Shown here in pieces: positions 1-9,422 of a stretch of 33,317 nt of DNA (the first letter of the stretch is position 1; every line of letters starts with the position of its first letter). Under the pieces are notes generated by a model. It saw nothing but the letters and a program-made list of their open reading frames with translations, was not told the origin of the DNA and did no database searches. The stretch is taken from contig FP929036.1 in NCBI GenBank assembly GCA_000209815.1, positions 1-33,317 of the forward strand. The letters run 5' to 3'. The translations under genes and the position numbers were made by a program. This DNA is from Butyrivibrio fibrisolvens 16/4. Its GTDB lineage: Bacteria; Bacillota; Clostridia; Lachnospirales; Lachnospiraceae.

Positions 1-98
1 TTTCATTTTGAAAATGTATTAATTCAAGGTTTGTTTCACTGTTCAGTTATCAATCTTCGTTTTGTTGTTTGCTCTGTGTGACTCACTGTCCCTCAGTG
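1..98 (-). other. Probable leader of an rRNA operon lying left of the window
   Basis: This is the stretch expected to be transcribed from the promoter at 103-134. No reading frame of note is present. On the minus strand it holds a short hairpin (CACTG / CAGTG around 84-98) and the phrase GATAACTGAACAGTGAAAC, which resembles the conserved segment that precedes 16S rRNA in low-GC Gram-positive bacteria. The rRNA itself is not in the window, so the target is inferred. A tRNA cluster is the main alternative. Confidence 0.5.
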
Positions 99-102
99 CT
101 CG

Positions 103-160
103 ATTATAGTATCATCCAAAACACTCGGTGTCAACGGATTTTTTAAAGTTTTTTAAAGTA
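103..160 (-). promoter_or_regulatory. Strong rRNA-type promoter with A-tract UP element, firing leftwards
   Basis: Read on the minus strand there is a perfect -35 box TTGACA (129-134), a 17-base spacer and a -10 TACTAT (106-111), overlapping a TATAAT at 103-108. Just upstream lie two identical 10-base units CTTTAAAAAA, putting A6 runs at 139-144 and 149-154, one helical turn apart. Phased A-tracts directly above a consensus -35 are typical of UP elements on stable-RNA promoters. It points away from the NudC gene, so it serves something left of the window. Confidence 0.75.
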
Positions 161-235
161 AATCTATTCGCTTTAAATGGGCGATTTGTCGGAATTGTGC
201 CAATAATATATCAAATTCGCGTTTGAAGGGCTATT

Positions 236-1068
236 TTATAGCTTTCCTTCCTTGAATAACTTCATCATTTCGTTAGTCAAACTATATTCCAATGGCTGCA
301 GTTCTATCTCCTGCCTTGGTACCCACTGAGCATATTTAAGCTCTTCCTCATCCATCTTGATAGAATCGTCACCATCTACATCACAGAAAAATCCCATAAG
401 TATGTCACTTGCAATTCCCCAAGGCTGAGACTTATAGTAACGAATATTCTTAACCTGAAGACCTGTTTCCTCCATTACTTCCCTTTCAACAGTTTCTTCC
501 ATTGTCTCGCCGATTTCTGTGAAACCTGCAACTAAAGCATTGTGTGCAAAGCCTGCACGATACTTTGTTAATAATAATTTGTCCCCACTTGTTACTCCTA
601 CAATTACAGCTGGATTAATTCTAGGATATACAGTTTGTCCACACTTAGGACATAGGAGTGCACGCTCAGACTTTGAATGTTCAGTTATATGGCCGCATCT
701 GCCGCAATACTTGTTACTTTCATACCATTCAATAAGCTGAAAAGCTGTAAATGCAGCGAAAACATAATGTTTAGGAAAAAGATATTCTTTTCTCAAATCC
801 TTAAAATCATATAAATCAAAATTATCTGGGCACTTAAAGCCCTCTTCTACACTACTATAGAAAAAATCCTCATCGTCTATGCTAAAAAGATACTGATACT
901 CCCTATCTTTTCCAAGCTCATTACACTTAGGAAAATTAATAGTGTGATTTTTTTCATCCAAGGAAAGCAAAAATTTACCATTAGTGTATATTACTATCAA
1001 ACTATCCGCATTTATGTTATGTATTTTATAACTGTTATTAAGTTTTTAGGTGCAATATCCTGAATCAT
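236..1068 (-). CDS. nudC: NADH pyrophosphatase, NudC-like Nudix hydrolase (apparent frameshift near the start)
   Basis: NudC-family enzymes split NAD(H) into NMN(H) and AMP and can remove NAD caps from RNA. A four-cysteine zinc ribbon (CGRC and CPKC, about residues 122-143 of the corrected protein) is followed by a Nudix box (about 182-205, with REVMEETGL) and the SQPW signature (about 214) that marks the NudC subgroup. The uninterrupted frame starts only at a TTG at 1000. A far better start is the ATG at 1066-1068, 7 bases after AAAAGGAG, giving MIQDIAPKK, a common NudC opening. The two frames join if one A is added to the A5 run at 1043-1047; the result is 277 residues. An A7 run inside the gene (948-954) is in frame. 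It is divergent from the diguanylate cyclase at 1181. Confidence 0.85.
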
Positions 1069-1180
1069 AGATCCATCTCCTTTTCTACTATTAATGCTGA
1101 GTATATCATAATATTTTCAAAAATATTTCTTATAATAATTATGTAGGTAAATGGATATATAAAAACTAGGTATATCTTCT

Positions 1181-2594
1181 ATGCATAGATTTAAAAACCA
1201 TTAAAACGAAGTATTTTAAAAGGGTGTATTATATACACTTTCTTATTGTGCGCTTTATTAAGTATTTTCACTTACAGAAATCTCCGGAACTCTCTTTATC
1301 AATCCTACGAAGAACGTATAAACGATATTCTTGTATACATTCACAGTCAAATTGATTTAGATGATTTGGCTTACTGTACTGAAAATCTTGTAGAGACCCC
1401 AAAGTATAAGAAGCTTATGACTCTTATGGATGAGGTGGTAGAGCAATTCAATATCCATTATCTATACATTATTAAACCATTAAATGCCAATGAATACGAC
1501 AATGTTATGATTGTCCTTTCAGCAACCACCAATTATGAACGAGAATATCATATAGATGAGGACATTGTACTTGGATATATTTGTCACGATGATTACGATT
1601 CTAAAATGGCTCAGGCCCATCTTGATGCAATGAACGCTGATAAGGTTTCCTTTATCGAAGATGAAAGCTCCTGGGGCCTAGACTACACAGGAATTCTTCC
1701 TCTTATAGATTCCAAAGGAAATCATTTCGCTATCCTTTGTGTTGATATTAATATCGAAGAGATACATAACGTTCTAAGAACTTATACTACTGCAAGTATT
1801 ATTCTAATAGTTGGACTAAGTGGATTCTTTATGATAATTCTGGTGTTTTGGCTAAACAAGCAAGTTATTACACCAATTTCAAAGTTGGAATACAGTGTAT
1901 CTACATTTGCCGAACAATCACATAACCAATCAGATCCAGCACTGCTTATTTATGATTCACCAACAATCCAAACACAAAATGAGGTAGAAGGATTGTCCAA
2001 TGCTATCTCAAACATGGCTGAGGATATGTATTCTTATGTGATGAACATAGTTAATATGGAAGAAAAAGTTACAGACCTAAAGTCTCAGGTTAACTATATG
2101 GATATGTTGGCATATCAGGATTCTCTGACAAAAGTAAAAATAAAGCCTGGTACGATAAAACTTCACAACGTATAAACGAAGAGATTAAAGAGGGGGGTAC
2201 TGAATTTGCTATTATCATGGCTGATTTAAATTATCTAAAACGTATAAACGATACCTACGGTCACGAAAAGGGAAATGAATATATTTTTGGTGCCTGTCAC
2301 GAAATGTGCCTTATATTTAATCATTCACCTATTTTTAGAATTGGTGGTGATGAATTTGTAATTTTGCTTGAACGATTAGACTATTTAAACAGAAATTCGC
2401 TCTTAACAAATCTAGAGTTGATATTTGACAAATCTGCAAATGACAAAACAAAAGAACCTTGGCAGCAATATTCTGTTGCACTGGGAATGGCTTCTTTTGA
2501 TCCAGCTACAGATTTGTCTATTGAAGATGTATTTAAACGTGCAGATAAAAGAATGTATGAAAATAAACAAAAAATGAAAGCAGCGAGGGAATAA
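1181..2594 (+). CDS. Membrane-bound diguanylate cyclase (GGDEF), two apparent frameshifts
   Basis: It makes c-di-GMP from two GTP. The corrected protein is about 471 residues: a basic N-terminus, a first membrane helix (about 13-30), an extracytoplasmic sensor of about 170 residues, a second helix (about 205-225), a HAMP-like linker and a coiled stretch, then the GGDEF domain with DLNYLKRINDTYGH and an exact RIGGDEF near residue 389. Two one-base repairs are needed. One A in the run at 1193-1197 joins the ATG at 1181 (MHRFKKPLKRS) to the helix. One A in the run at 2136-2140 turns a stop-bound frame into TKVKNKAWYDKTSQ, the usual start of a GGDEF domain. As read, the gene would be three fragments. 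The active-site motif is intact, so the full protein should be catalytic. The ribosome site ahead of 1181 is weak. Confidence 0.8.
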
Positions 2595-2607
2595 TCATCC
2601 CTCGCTT
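2582..2607 (+). terminator. Hairpin at the end of the diguanylate cyclase gene
   Basis: Nine-base arms AGCGAGGGA (2582-2590) and TCCCTCGCT (2598-2606) enclose a 7-base loop. The hairpin overlaps the stop codon of the diguanylate cyclase and lies between two converging genes. The T-tract on either strand is poor, so it may work as a weak terminator for both directions or only as a 3' end stabiliser. Confidence 0.5.
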
Positions 2608-2623
2608 AATTATATATGTAATA

Positions 2624-3309
2624 CTATTCTACTTTTTTAAGATCTGACCTTGCCATAATAAGATAGCCATGGTCTGAATCAAAAACTTCGATTAGATTTC
2701 CATCATCATGCTTTACTTTATATTCTTTATTATTGCAAATGTTTTTAACAGTTATTCCGTCTGCCCATCTTTCATATCCTTTTTCCTTAGGTGTTTCCTT
2801 TAGGTCGAATAATGAAAGCTGTTTAAACTCTGGTTCTTGGTTAGGCTTATCTACTTTTTCTTTTCAATATCTACCTCAACAGAATCCACCTTAGGCTTAG
2901 CCTTACGTTTTGCCCTGTCCTTTTCCTCAACAGTTTTTAATAAAGGTAGGTAAGTAAGGGTTACTGTCCTGTCATCAAGCTCCAGCTTAAGTTCGCCCTC
3001 ATCAAAGGAATTCTTAACGATTTTAGCCCCAGTGTAATAATCATTATAATATGTGTTAATGGCATTATAGGCCTCTTGCTTTTCTAAGAACTCCTCCTTA
3101 GAGCCCGCTCCCTCACGCATGCTAAAATCTTCTATGACTTTTCCGGTAGAATCGCAGGATAAACTAATGACCCGTTTTTTCGTCTGAAGTTTTATGGAAG
3201 GCTCTGCTTCTCCTAAATTATCTTCTAAAACTTCAAACTCTTCTGGAATAGCATCCATATAATTTGCAATTCGATTTCTTTTTGCTGTAGCACCTAATCC
3301 CCTATTCAT
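2624..3309 (-). CDS. Protein of unknown function (apparent frameshift)
   Basis: I do not recognise the family. The corrected protein is about 228 residues, charged and soluble-looking, with no signal peptide or membrane segment. It has a lysine-rich middle (KAKPKVDSVEVDIEKKK) and a C-terminal stretch (DGITVKNICNNKEYKVKHDD) ending in MARSDLKKVE. The open frame runs up to 3357, but the ATG at 3307-3309 (MNRGLGATAKRN) has AAGGGG eight bases ahead and is preferred. The frame ends at 2866 unless one A is added to the run at 2855-2859; it then continues to a stop at 2624-2626. It is downstream of the PilZ gene on the same strand, 68 bases away, and converges with the diguanylate cyclase. Its neighbours hint at a c-di-GMP or motility setting, which is only inference. 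Confidence 0.6.
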
Positions 3310-3377
3310 TATTTTTCCCCTTAAATGCGTCACTTTCCTAATTAGATTGTACAACACTTAAGCGTTCTATTCAAAGA

Positions 3378-4123
3378 CTAATGCCACCTCTTAATGCTGC
3401 TTTCATTCCATCCAGCGTCAGTATTCTTAGCTTTCTCTCTGGCCTGGGCAGCCTCGTTTCTCTTACTATTTGCTATGGCATCATCAAGACTTATTATCTT
3501 CGCTAATTCATATTTGTATACCTTAGAGATAGCACAGCCAAACAACTCGCTGCCATCATCTCTAAAAACAGTTCGCACAAGACGAGCTTTAACCTTGGAA
3601 TTATCTCCGAATTCCACAACTATAGGCTCACTTGGGATGATGTTGATTCGTCTTTTAACTACAATTCCAACGCCACCATATGAGATATCTGCTGTTGAGG
3701 CTTCATATCTGTTTACACCCTGAGATATAACAATAGATTTTATTATTGGGAATCTCTTGTATCGGCGTCTTTCTGTTTCATCGCCATACGCTCTTTTACA
3801 TACAATCAGATGCTCTTTTTTCCATTGGCAGTTGTAACCGTTGTAACCTTAACATTTTTCCAACTGTAGGCCTTGCGTCCACTTGAGCAGAAAAGGGTCA
3901 TCTTATTATGATTGAATGTCCAGTTTAGTTTTACTGTCTTCCCTTTAAAATTTATTCTGATTGCTTCACAACCAACATAGCCATAATCTTTATAGAGCAT
4001 TTTAGTAGCTGGAAGCATAACAAACTTAGGGGTAATCGGAATGTCCACCTTCTTCTTACCCCTAATTATTCTTATATATGGTTTGTTGCCAGAAGTTAGC
4101 TCAGATATTCTCATAAAGCGCAT
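3378..4123 (-). CDS. PilZ-domain c-di-GMP receptor (apparent frameshift)
   Basis: PilZ proteins bind c-di-GMP and pass the signal to motility or surface targets. The C-terminal half has both binding signatures: an arginine cluster ERRRYKRF and, about 25 residues later, DISYGGVG (D-x-S-x-x-G). The N-terminal about 100 residues form a beta-rich region like the flagellar-brake N-domain of YcgR relatives. As read there are two pieces: 3806-4123 ends in GKKSI-stop, and the PilZ half has no good start of its own. One A added to the A6 run at 3816-3821 fuses them as GKKEHLIVCKRAYGDE, giving about 248 residues. Two ATG codons (4123 and 4114) are possible starts, with AGGTG just ahead. It lies between the DUF6033-like gene and the unknown gene on the same strand. 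Confidence 0.78.
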
Positions 4124-4165
4124 TCACCTATTAGTTTGCGAAATCCAGCAAATAATCCACAAAAC

Positions 4166-4740
4166 CTAAACAGAGAAATCTATCTTCGTTCCACTATTAC
4201 CGGCTTCTGCTGCAATCTTGTCCCAATCTATTTCATTAAGCTGGCTTCTCAGATTCTCTTCTGATGTAGCCTCTAGCTTCTTGCCTCCTACAAGTTCAGC
4301 AAGGAAGTTGATATTTCCATCACCTAACAATTCGATTGTCATTTTCTTGATATATCCATACTCTTCGCTAACCTTCTTAGACATATCAATTGCAGATTCC
4401 ATATCTGTAAGTACCTTGTTAGAATATTCTTCATCGTTTGCCATCTTTTCGATTTCATCGCTGGAAATCATAACTGAATATTCCTTTGTACTAGCTGCTG
4501 CAAGTCCTTCTGAATCATCACCTTCATTGGCAATGATAAAATCGTAATCCTTATATTTTTCACGAAGCTTCTTCAGATACTCCTGGGCCTTAGCCGAAAG
4601 TTTACCCTCACTGTCGCTTACCTTCTTTTCAACAGCCTTTGTAGTCTCCTTTGTATCTGAAGTCTTCTCCTTCTTTTGAGTTTTTGAACAGTTGTACCAT
4701 ACCGGTTCAACATATTTCCCAATCCATTAACACCAACCAT
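4166..4740 (-). CDS. DUF6033-like cytoplasmic protein (apparent frameshift)
   Basis: The start is the ATG at 4738-4740, seven bases after a strong AAGGAGGT, giving MVGVNGLGNMLNRYG. The protein has no signal peptide. Its middle (LSAKAQEYLKKLREKYKDYD) resembles the DUF6033 family, which is frequent in Lachnospiraceae and has no known function. In the frame of the start codon the protein turns into an arginine-rich tail and stops at 4618. Adding one A to the run at 4681-4685 gives QKTQKKEKTSDTKETTK and joins the long frame to its stop at 4166; the corrected length is about 191 residues. It is first in a same-strand row with the PilZ gene. The family name is from memory of its sequence style and is moderately secure. 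Confidence 0.65.
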
Positions 4741-4870
4741 AATTTTATACCTCCTTGTATCATTATCGTTGTCAAACATACGACCTTGCACATCCATATG
4801 CCTAGTCTTCAATACTTGTATCGGTATAATATTATAATTAGTTAACAGGAAAGCATTTATTTTTTATCTT

Positions 4871-6106
4871 TTATAGCATCAGCATTATATTTACGCCGAA
4901 ATAATTGGTATTTGAGCAAAACTTAATCATACCATTGTTTTTATCTACGATTTCTCTAATAATTTCCATTCCAAATCCGTGTCGGTCCATATCCTCCTTT
5001 GATGTAAGAAAGCCTGGATTTTCCTTTAGAACATCATAATTCGTAGCATTTAATACATCAATATAAATGTAGCCCTTCACAAATCGCATTTTGAGCTTAA
5101 CCCATTTTTCCTTTACATCATCTTCTGCGTCCATTGCATTATCTAAAAGATTGAACAATAGCTCGGTCAAATCACCTTCATCCACCATTCCCTCAGGTAA
5201 TGTTCCAGTTTCTATCTGAAAATCAATTTTATTATGGCGAGCTCTATCCATTTTTATTCTGATGCAATCATCTATCACTTTGTTTCCCGTGTAATCTTCT
5301 TCAGAATAGAACTTTAACTCAAAATTGTCTTTGAAGTATTCCTCCAATTTAGAATAGTTCTTAGCATCGATCAGTTCCTTCATATAGAAAACCTTGTTTC
5401 TTATTTCATGGTTTAGTTTATGAAGCTCCTTCAACTCACTAGAATGATATTTCTTTTCTTCGACCATAGTATCATAAATTTTTCTGGAATACTCTTTTGA
5501 AAGGAATGAAATCATAGTGTAGATTACTATTTCAATCATAATAAACAAGGTAATGATTTTCCAGCCTATGTCTCCCATAGAAAAATTAGCTCTGAAGTCC
5601 TGCATGATAACTGCTACTTCTGAAACAGTCACAAAAAACATAAGGGCACATGTGATTGACAAATCCCCTGAACTTTTCACATCAAGACCACAAACATCAT
5701 TAAATCTAAGATCATAGATATAATATGCTAAAATTAATTCCAGAATAATCGAGAAAAGATATGTGTAATAGCCGGTTACACCTACATACGATATAAGAGT
5801 TTTGCATAATAAGAATGTGGTCCAGGAAGCCATCATTGTTACAAGACGACACAAAAGACTTCCTTTACAACCAAAGAATCCAAAGATAATTTCAAATAAC
5901 AAAAAGACAGCCAAATATGGAATAAATCCACTTGGGCCGAAAAAAAGAACTCCGCAGAAATACAAGGCTGCTGCCCAGAGCACCCCGTATACTCCCTGTC
6001 CAACAACACCCCCTGTTGTTCTAGGACGTCCAAAAATGGCATTCAGCAACAATATTTGAAATGCTGCTGTATAGCCTGAATATAAAATTTCTACAACCCC
6101 ATGCAT
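4871..6106 (-). CDS. Agr-type sensor histidine kinase (GHKL ATPase)
   Basis: This 411-residue protein has about six hydrophobic helices in residues 1-205, then a cytoplasmic kinase core. The phosphoacceptor region reads LNHEIRNKV with His near 233, the N-box NLLDNAMDAE has Asn near 323, and a glycine-rich box lies near HGFGMEIIREI (about 380). This is the layout of AgrC/CitA-like quorum or peptide sensors. It follows the LytTR regulator with a one-base gap, so both should be made from one message. No AgrD-like peptide or AgrB-like protease gene is seen beside it, and the signal is unknown. The frame is intact. Confidence 0.85.
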   Translation of the reverse strand: MHGVVEILYSGYTAAFQILLLNAIFGRPRTTGGVVGQGVYGVLWAAALYFCGVLFFGPSGFIPYLAVFLLFEIIFGFFGCKGSLLCRLVTMMASWTTFLLCKTLISYVGVTGYYTYLFSIILELILAYYIYDLRFNDVCGLDVKSSGDLSITCALMFFVTVSEVAVIMQDFRANFSMGDIGWKIITLFIMIEIVIYTMISFLSKEYSRKIYDTMVEEKKYHSSELKELHKLNHEIRNKVFYMKELIDAKNYSKLEEYFKDNFELKFYSEEDYTGNKVIDDCIRIKMDRARHNKIDFQIETGTLPEGMVDEGDLTELLFNLLDNAMDAEDDVKEKWVKLKMRFVKGYIYIDVLNATNYDVLKENPGFLTSKEDMDRHGFGMEIIREIVDKNNGMIKFCSNTNYFGVNIMLML

Positions 6107-6107
6107 A

Positions 6108-6827
6108 TTAATCCTTACCCACCAATTCTATAAATTTCTCTTTCACTTCTTTGGCTTTATACCTGCTAAGGGGAAGGATTTTACCATCATCCAAGACCAC
6201 TTCATTTGAGCGAATCTGGAAAATGTATTTGTAATTTACAAGATAGCTTTTACCAATTTGAATAAACCCCTGATTCTCTAGTTTATCCACATAAGAAGAC
6301 AAACTGCATTTTGTAGTAAAATCTCCCTTGGTGCTTACCACCTTGCAGTTTTTTCCTTTTAATTCAATATAGATAATATTCGACCCATGAAATTTAAACA
6401 TTTCATTGTTATCTAATTGAATTTCAAAATAATCATCAGATGAATCCTGCTGAAGCTGCTTACACAAATCGCCGATTATATCTGATAATTCCCGGTCTAA
6501 GTGATTTTTTCTTAGGAATGAAAAAGGACGTGTTCTGAAGGTCCTGTACACAAGCTCACTTCTGCTAGAAACATATACAATATATGTATCTGAGCATTTT
6601 TCGCTTAGCCACATTCCCAAATTCAAACCATCAAAATCTGGCATAGCAATATCCAGAAAAATTGCGTCGAATTTTTTGCCGTCAGTAATATCCTTTTGAA
6701 GAGATCTGGCCTTCTCATACCGATGCTCTTTTATAGGATATTTTAAACGAGAAAATTCCCCCGATACTTTCTCGCTGACGATATCCAGACTAATCCTTTC
6801 ATCATCGCAAAACGCTATATTATACAT
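6108..6827 (-). CDS. LytTR-family response regulator (AgrA-like)
   Basis: A receiver domain (residues 1-120) with acidic pair D8-D9 and phosphoacceptor D59 in FLDIAMPDFDG is followed by a LytTR DNA-binding domain (about 135-237, with IQIGKSYLVNYKYI and LPLSRYKAKEVKEKF). It is partner to the Agr-type kinase downstream, one base apart. The ATG is preceded by GGAGGGGG at 4-5 bases. A possible extended -10 box TGCTAAAAT is upstream, but no good -35. LytTR proteins bind pairs of short direct repeats; no clear target site was found. The frame is intact, including an A6 run at 6505-6510. Confidence 0.88.
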   Translation of the reverse strand: MYNIAFCDDERISLDIVSEKVSGEFSRLKYPIKEHRYEKARSLQKDITDGKKFDAIFLDIAMPDFDGLNLGMWLSEKCSDTYIVYVSSRSELVYRTFRTRPFSFLRKNHLDRELSDIIGDLCKQLQQDSSDDYFEIQLDNNEMFKFHGSNIIYIELKGKNCKVVSTKGDFTTKCSLSSYVDKLENQGFIQIGKSYLVNYKYIFQIRSNEVVLDDGKILPLSRYKAKEVKEKFIELVGKD

Positions 6828-6926
6828 TATCCCCCTCCGTATAAAACCCGCCGTACTAATTGTGATTTTAGCATGATTTTTCTCATTATTCTACTGCTAA
6901 ATCTGCCATTTTCGCACAACTTTTGC

Positions 6927-6959
6927 CAAAAAAGGACCCAGACAAAAAATGCCTGGGTC
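6927..6959 (-). terminator. Intrinsic terminator of the sugar importer operon
   Basis: On the minus strand GACCCAG (6953-6959) pairs with CTGGGTC (6935-6941) around an 11-base loop, followed by CTTTTTT (6928-6934). It lies about 80 bases below the stop of the last permease gene, so it ends the importer transcript before the Agr-type pair. Confidence 0.85.
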
Positions 6960-6984
6960 AAGAGAATATAATGAAGAAAATAAA

Positions 6985-7030
6985 CCACCTCATCCGCCAC
7001 CTAAGTGGCAGCCTCCCCGAAGAGAGGTCT
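6985..7030 (-). other. Two compact hairpins in the 3' untranslated region of the importer operon
   Basis: Between the last permease stop and the terminator, the minus strand carries CCTCTC-TTCG-GGGAGG, a stem closed by a UUCG tetraloop, then GCCAC-TTAG-GTGGC. Neither has a T-run, so they are not terminators by themselves. They could block 3' exonucleases and stabilise the message. Confidence 0.5.
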
Positions 7031-7040
7031 TGAGTTTGGG

Positions 7041-8222
7041 CTATTTTACAGCATTCTTTTTATTGTTGAGAATTTCAAATACTACTGCTCCAAGAAGAAC
7101 AACACCCTTAACTACCTTCTGCCAGTTAGCATCAATTCCCATAAGTGACATACCAAGGTTGATAACACCGATAAGAGTAGCACCAATAATCATACCGAAT
7201 ACTGTACCACTACCACCGTATGCAGATACACCACCAACTACGCAGGCTGAAATAGCATCCATCTCGTAGTTTGTTCCAGCTGTAGAGTTTGCAGCCTGGA
7301 AACGTGACATTGTAAGGAATGCTGAAACAACAGTAAGTACTGCCATATTAAGGTAGGCAATGAACATGATTTTCTTAGTATCAATACCAGAAAGTCTTGT
7401 TGCTTCCTTGTTACCACCGATTGTATAGAAGTAACGACCAACGTCTGTCTTGGATGTGATAAAGCTATAAATAAGCACAATAACTGCAACCCAAATAAGT
7501 GAATAAGGAACACCACCTGCAAGTGCAAACTTATATGCAAAAAGCATGATTACAAAGCAGATAAGAACTGCCTTAACGATAACCTTTACAAGGCTGTCTG
7601 CAATATAGCCCTTTTTAAGCTTTGTGCTACGCTCTCTAAAGAGAAGGAACACAACTAAAACAGATGCGATAATACCTATTACAATACTTGTCATATTGTA
7701 CTGTACACCACCAATTCTTGGGCCTCCAAAAAGGTCATTCATCTTTCCTGAGAAAAGGCCGCAGAAGCTTGGTGGAAGTGGGCTGATGTTTGAAGCACCG
7801 TGCATTAAAGCAACGCCCCATCCTCTAAGTGCAAGGAAGCCTGCAAGGGTAGCAATCCATGGTGGAATGTTAAGGTACGCAATTACGTATCCTAAAACGC
7901 ATCCATAAGCTACGCCTATAAGGAGCATTACAAGGATTCCAACAGGAGTTGAAGCTCCCTTATCTACCATTATTTTTGCTCCAAGAACACCTACGAAACA
8001 TACAAATGAACCGCAGGAAAGATCGATGTTACCCCCTGTAAGCATACACATCAGCATACCTGTTGCAAGAACATAAACATATGCATTTTGTGTAATCAGC
8101 GCATTGAACTGACTTGGCATTAACATAGTGCCATGTGTTGTTATATTAAAGAAGAGAACAACTAGGACCAGTACAATGAGCATTGTGTTTTCTTTTATTA
8201 CATTTAAAATTTTGTCTTTCAC
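7041..8222 (-). CDS. Sugar ABC transporter permease, GguB/MmsB type (second copy)
   Basis: This is one of two membrane subunits of a monosaccharide importer (CUT2 family). The 393-residue protein has about 8-10 hydrophobic helices and the family-typical stretch GNIDLSCGSFVCFVG in its first third, and ends in MGIDANWQKVVKGVVLL. By eye it is about half identical over long stretches to the permease just upstream (8240-9408), with a 17-base gap, so the pair probably forms a heterodimer as in YtfT/YjfF-type systems. It is last in the chvE-mmsA-permease-permease operon and is followed by two hairpins and a terminator. The frame is intact. The substrate is not readable from sequence; xylose, arabinose, glucose or galactose are usual for the family. 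Confidence 0.88.
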   Translation of the reverse strand: MKDKILNVIKENTMLIVLVLVVLFFNITTHGTMLMPSQFNALITQNAYVYVLATGMLMCMLTGGNIDLSCGSFVCFVGVLGAKIMVDKGASTPVGILVMLLIGVAYGCVLGYVIAYLNIPPWIATLAGFLALRGWGVALMHGASNISPLPPSFCGLFSGKMNDLFGGPRIGGVQYNMTSIVIGIIASVLVVFLLFRERSTKLKKGYIADSLVKVIVKAVLICFVIMLFAYKFALAGGVPYSLIWVAVIVLIYSFITSKTDVGRYFYTIGGNKEATRLSGIDTKKIMFIAYLNMAVLTVVSAFLTMSRFQAANSTAGTNYEMDAISACVVGGVSAYGGSGTVFGMIIGATLIGVINLGMSLMGIDANWQKVVKGVVLLGAVVFEILNNKKNAVK

Positions 8223-8239
8223 TTTTCGCTCCTCCCTTC

Positions 8240-9408
8240 CTACTTCTTCTCTCTCTTAGACATAACGTCAAAGATTACCGCTGCAAGAAGTACAAGGCCT
8301 TTTACAACCTTTTGATAGTTGGCATCAACACCCATGATAGACATACCCTGGTTGATAACACCCATTAAAAGAGCACCGATGATTGCTCCAAATACTGAAC
8401 CAGTTCCGCCGTAAGCTGATGCACCACCGATGAAACAAGCACCGATAGCATCCATCTCATAGAACTGACCGTATGTAGGCTGAGCTGATGCGGCACGAGC
8501 TACTGTAAGAATACCAGCAATAGCTGTTAAGAATCCCATATTCGTATATGCGAAGAAGTATACCTTCTTAGTGTTAATACCTGAAAGCTGTGTAGCCTTC
8601 TCATTTCCACCTACTGCATATAAGTAGCGTCCCATAGTAGTCTTGGTTGTAAAATAATGATAAGAAAGAACTACTACAAATATCCATACAAGTGCTGAAG
8701 GAATTCCCTTATATCCAGCAAGCTTGTAGAAAAGATAAATAATAACTAATGAAATAATAACAAGCTTAGCATAGAAGCCGACTGCTCCTGTTGTGCTATA
8801 GCCCTTGCGGATAGCTGAAAATCTATTTTTTACAGAAAGAAGTACGTATATTGCAACAATAATAAATCCAGCTAAAAGACAAGTAATGTTAAGTCCTGTT
8901 CCGTGGAAGAAATCTGGGATGTAGCAATCAGCACCACCACCGAAAACGTTAAGATATGTTGTATTTGAAATTGATACCGCATATCCGTTAAGAACTACGT
9001 TTGATAATCCACGGAAAGCATACATACCAGCCAGAGTAGCAATAAATGGTGGAACATTTACATATGCTACCCAGAACGCCTGCCAAGCACCAACAGCAAT
9101 ACCTACAAGAAGCATTACAAGAACTGCTACCCATACGTTAACGTCCTTGCTCATTAAAACTGCTCCAATACCGCCTACGAAGCAAACAACTGAACCAACC
9201 GAAAGATCGATGTTACCACCTGTCAAAATACACATCAGCATACCAGTTCCAAGAACAAATACATATGCATTCTGTGAAAGCAGGTTATTAATATTCTGTG
9301 GTAAAAGGATTGTTCCGTTTGTACCAACATAGAATATTCCAATAATGATCACCAGGGCGATTACCATGGTGTATTTTTTAATGCATTTCCAATATTATTT
9401 GAAACCAT
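8240..9408 (-). CDS. mmsB: Sugar ABC transporter permease, GguB/MmsB type (first copy; apparent frameshift at the start)
   Basis: This membrane subunit pairs with the permease downstream. The open frame begins at 9367 (MVIALVIIIGIF), inside the first helix. The natural start is the ATG at 9406-9408, with AGGGAGA a few bases ahead, giving MVSNNIGNALKKYT. It joins the long frame if one A is added to the run at 9374-9379, which makes 389 residues and matches the N-terminus of the sister permease (MKDKILNVIKENTMLIV). It contains GNIDLSVGSVVCFVG and MGVDANYQKVVKGLVLL, each nearly the same as in the sister copy. The ATPase gene ends 14 bases upstream, so the two are probably translated from one message. 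Confidence 0.88.
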
Positions 9409-9422
9409 GTTTTCTCTCCCTT

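Noticed and set aside
4618-4812. Separate 64-codon gene ending in an arginine-rich tail
   Set aside because: The tail is the out-of-frame continuation of the DUF6033-like gene after a missing A; the corrected frame explains both pieces.
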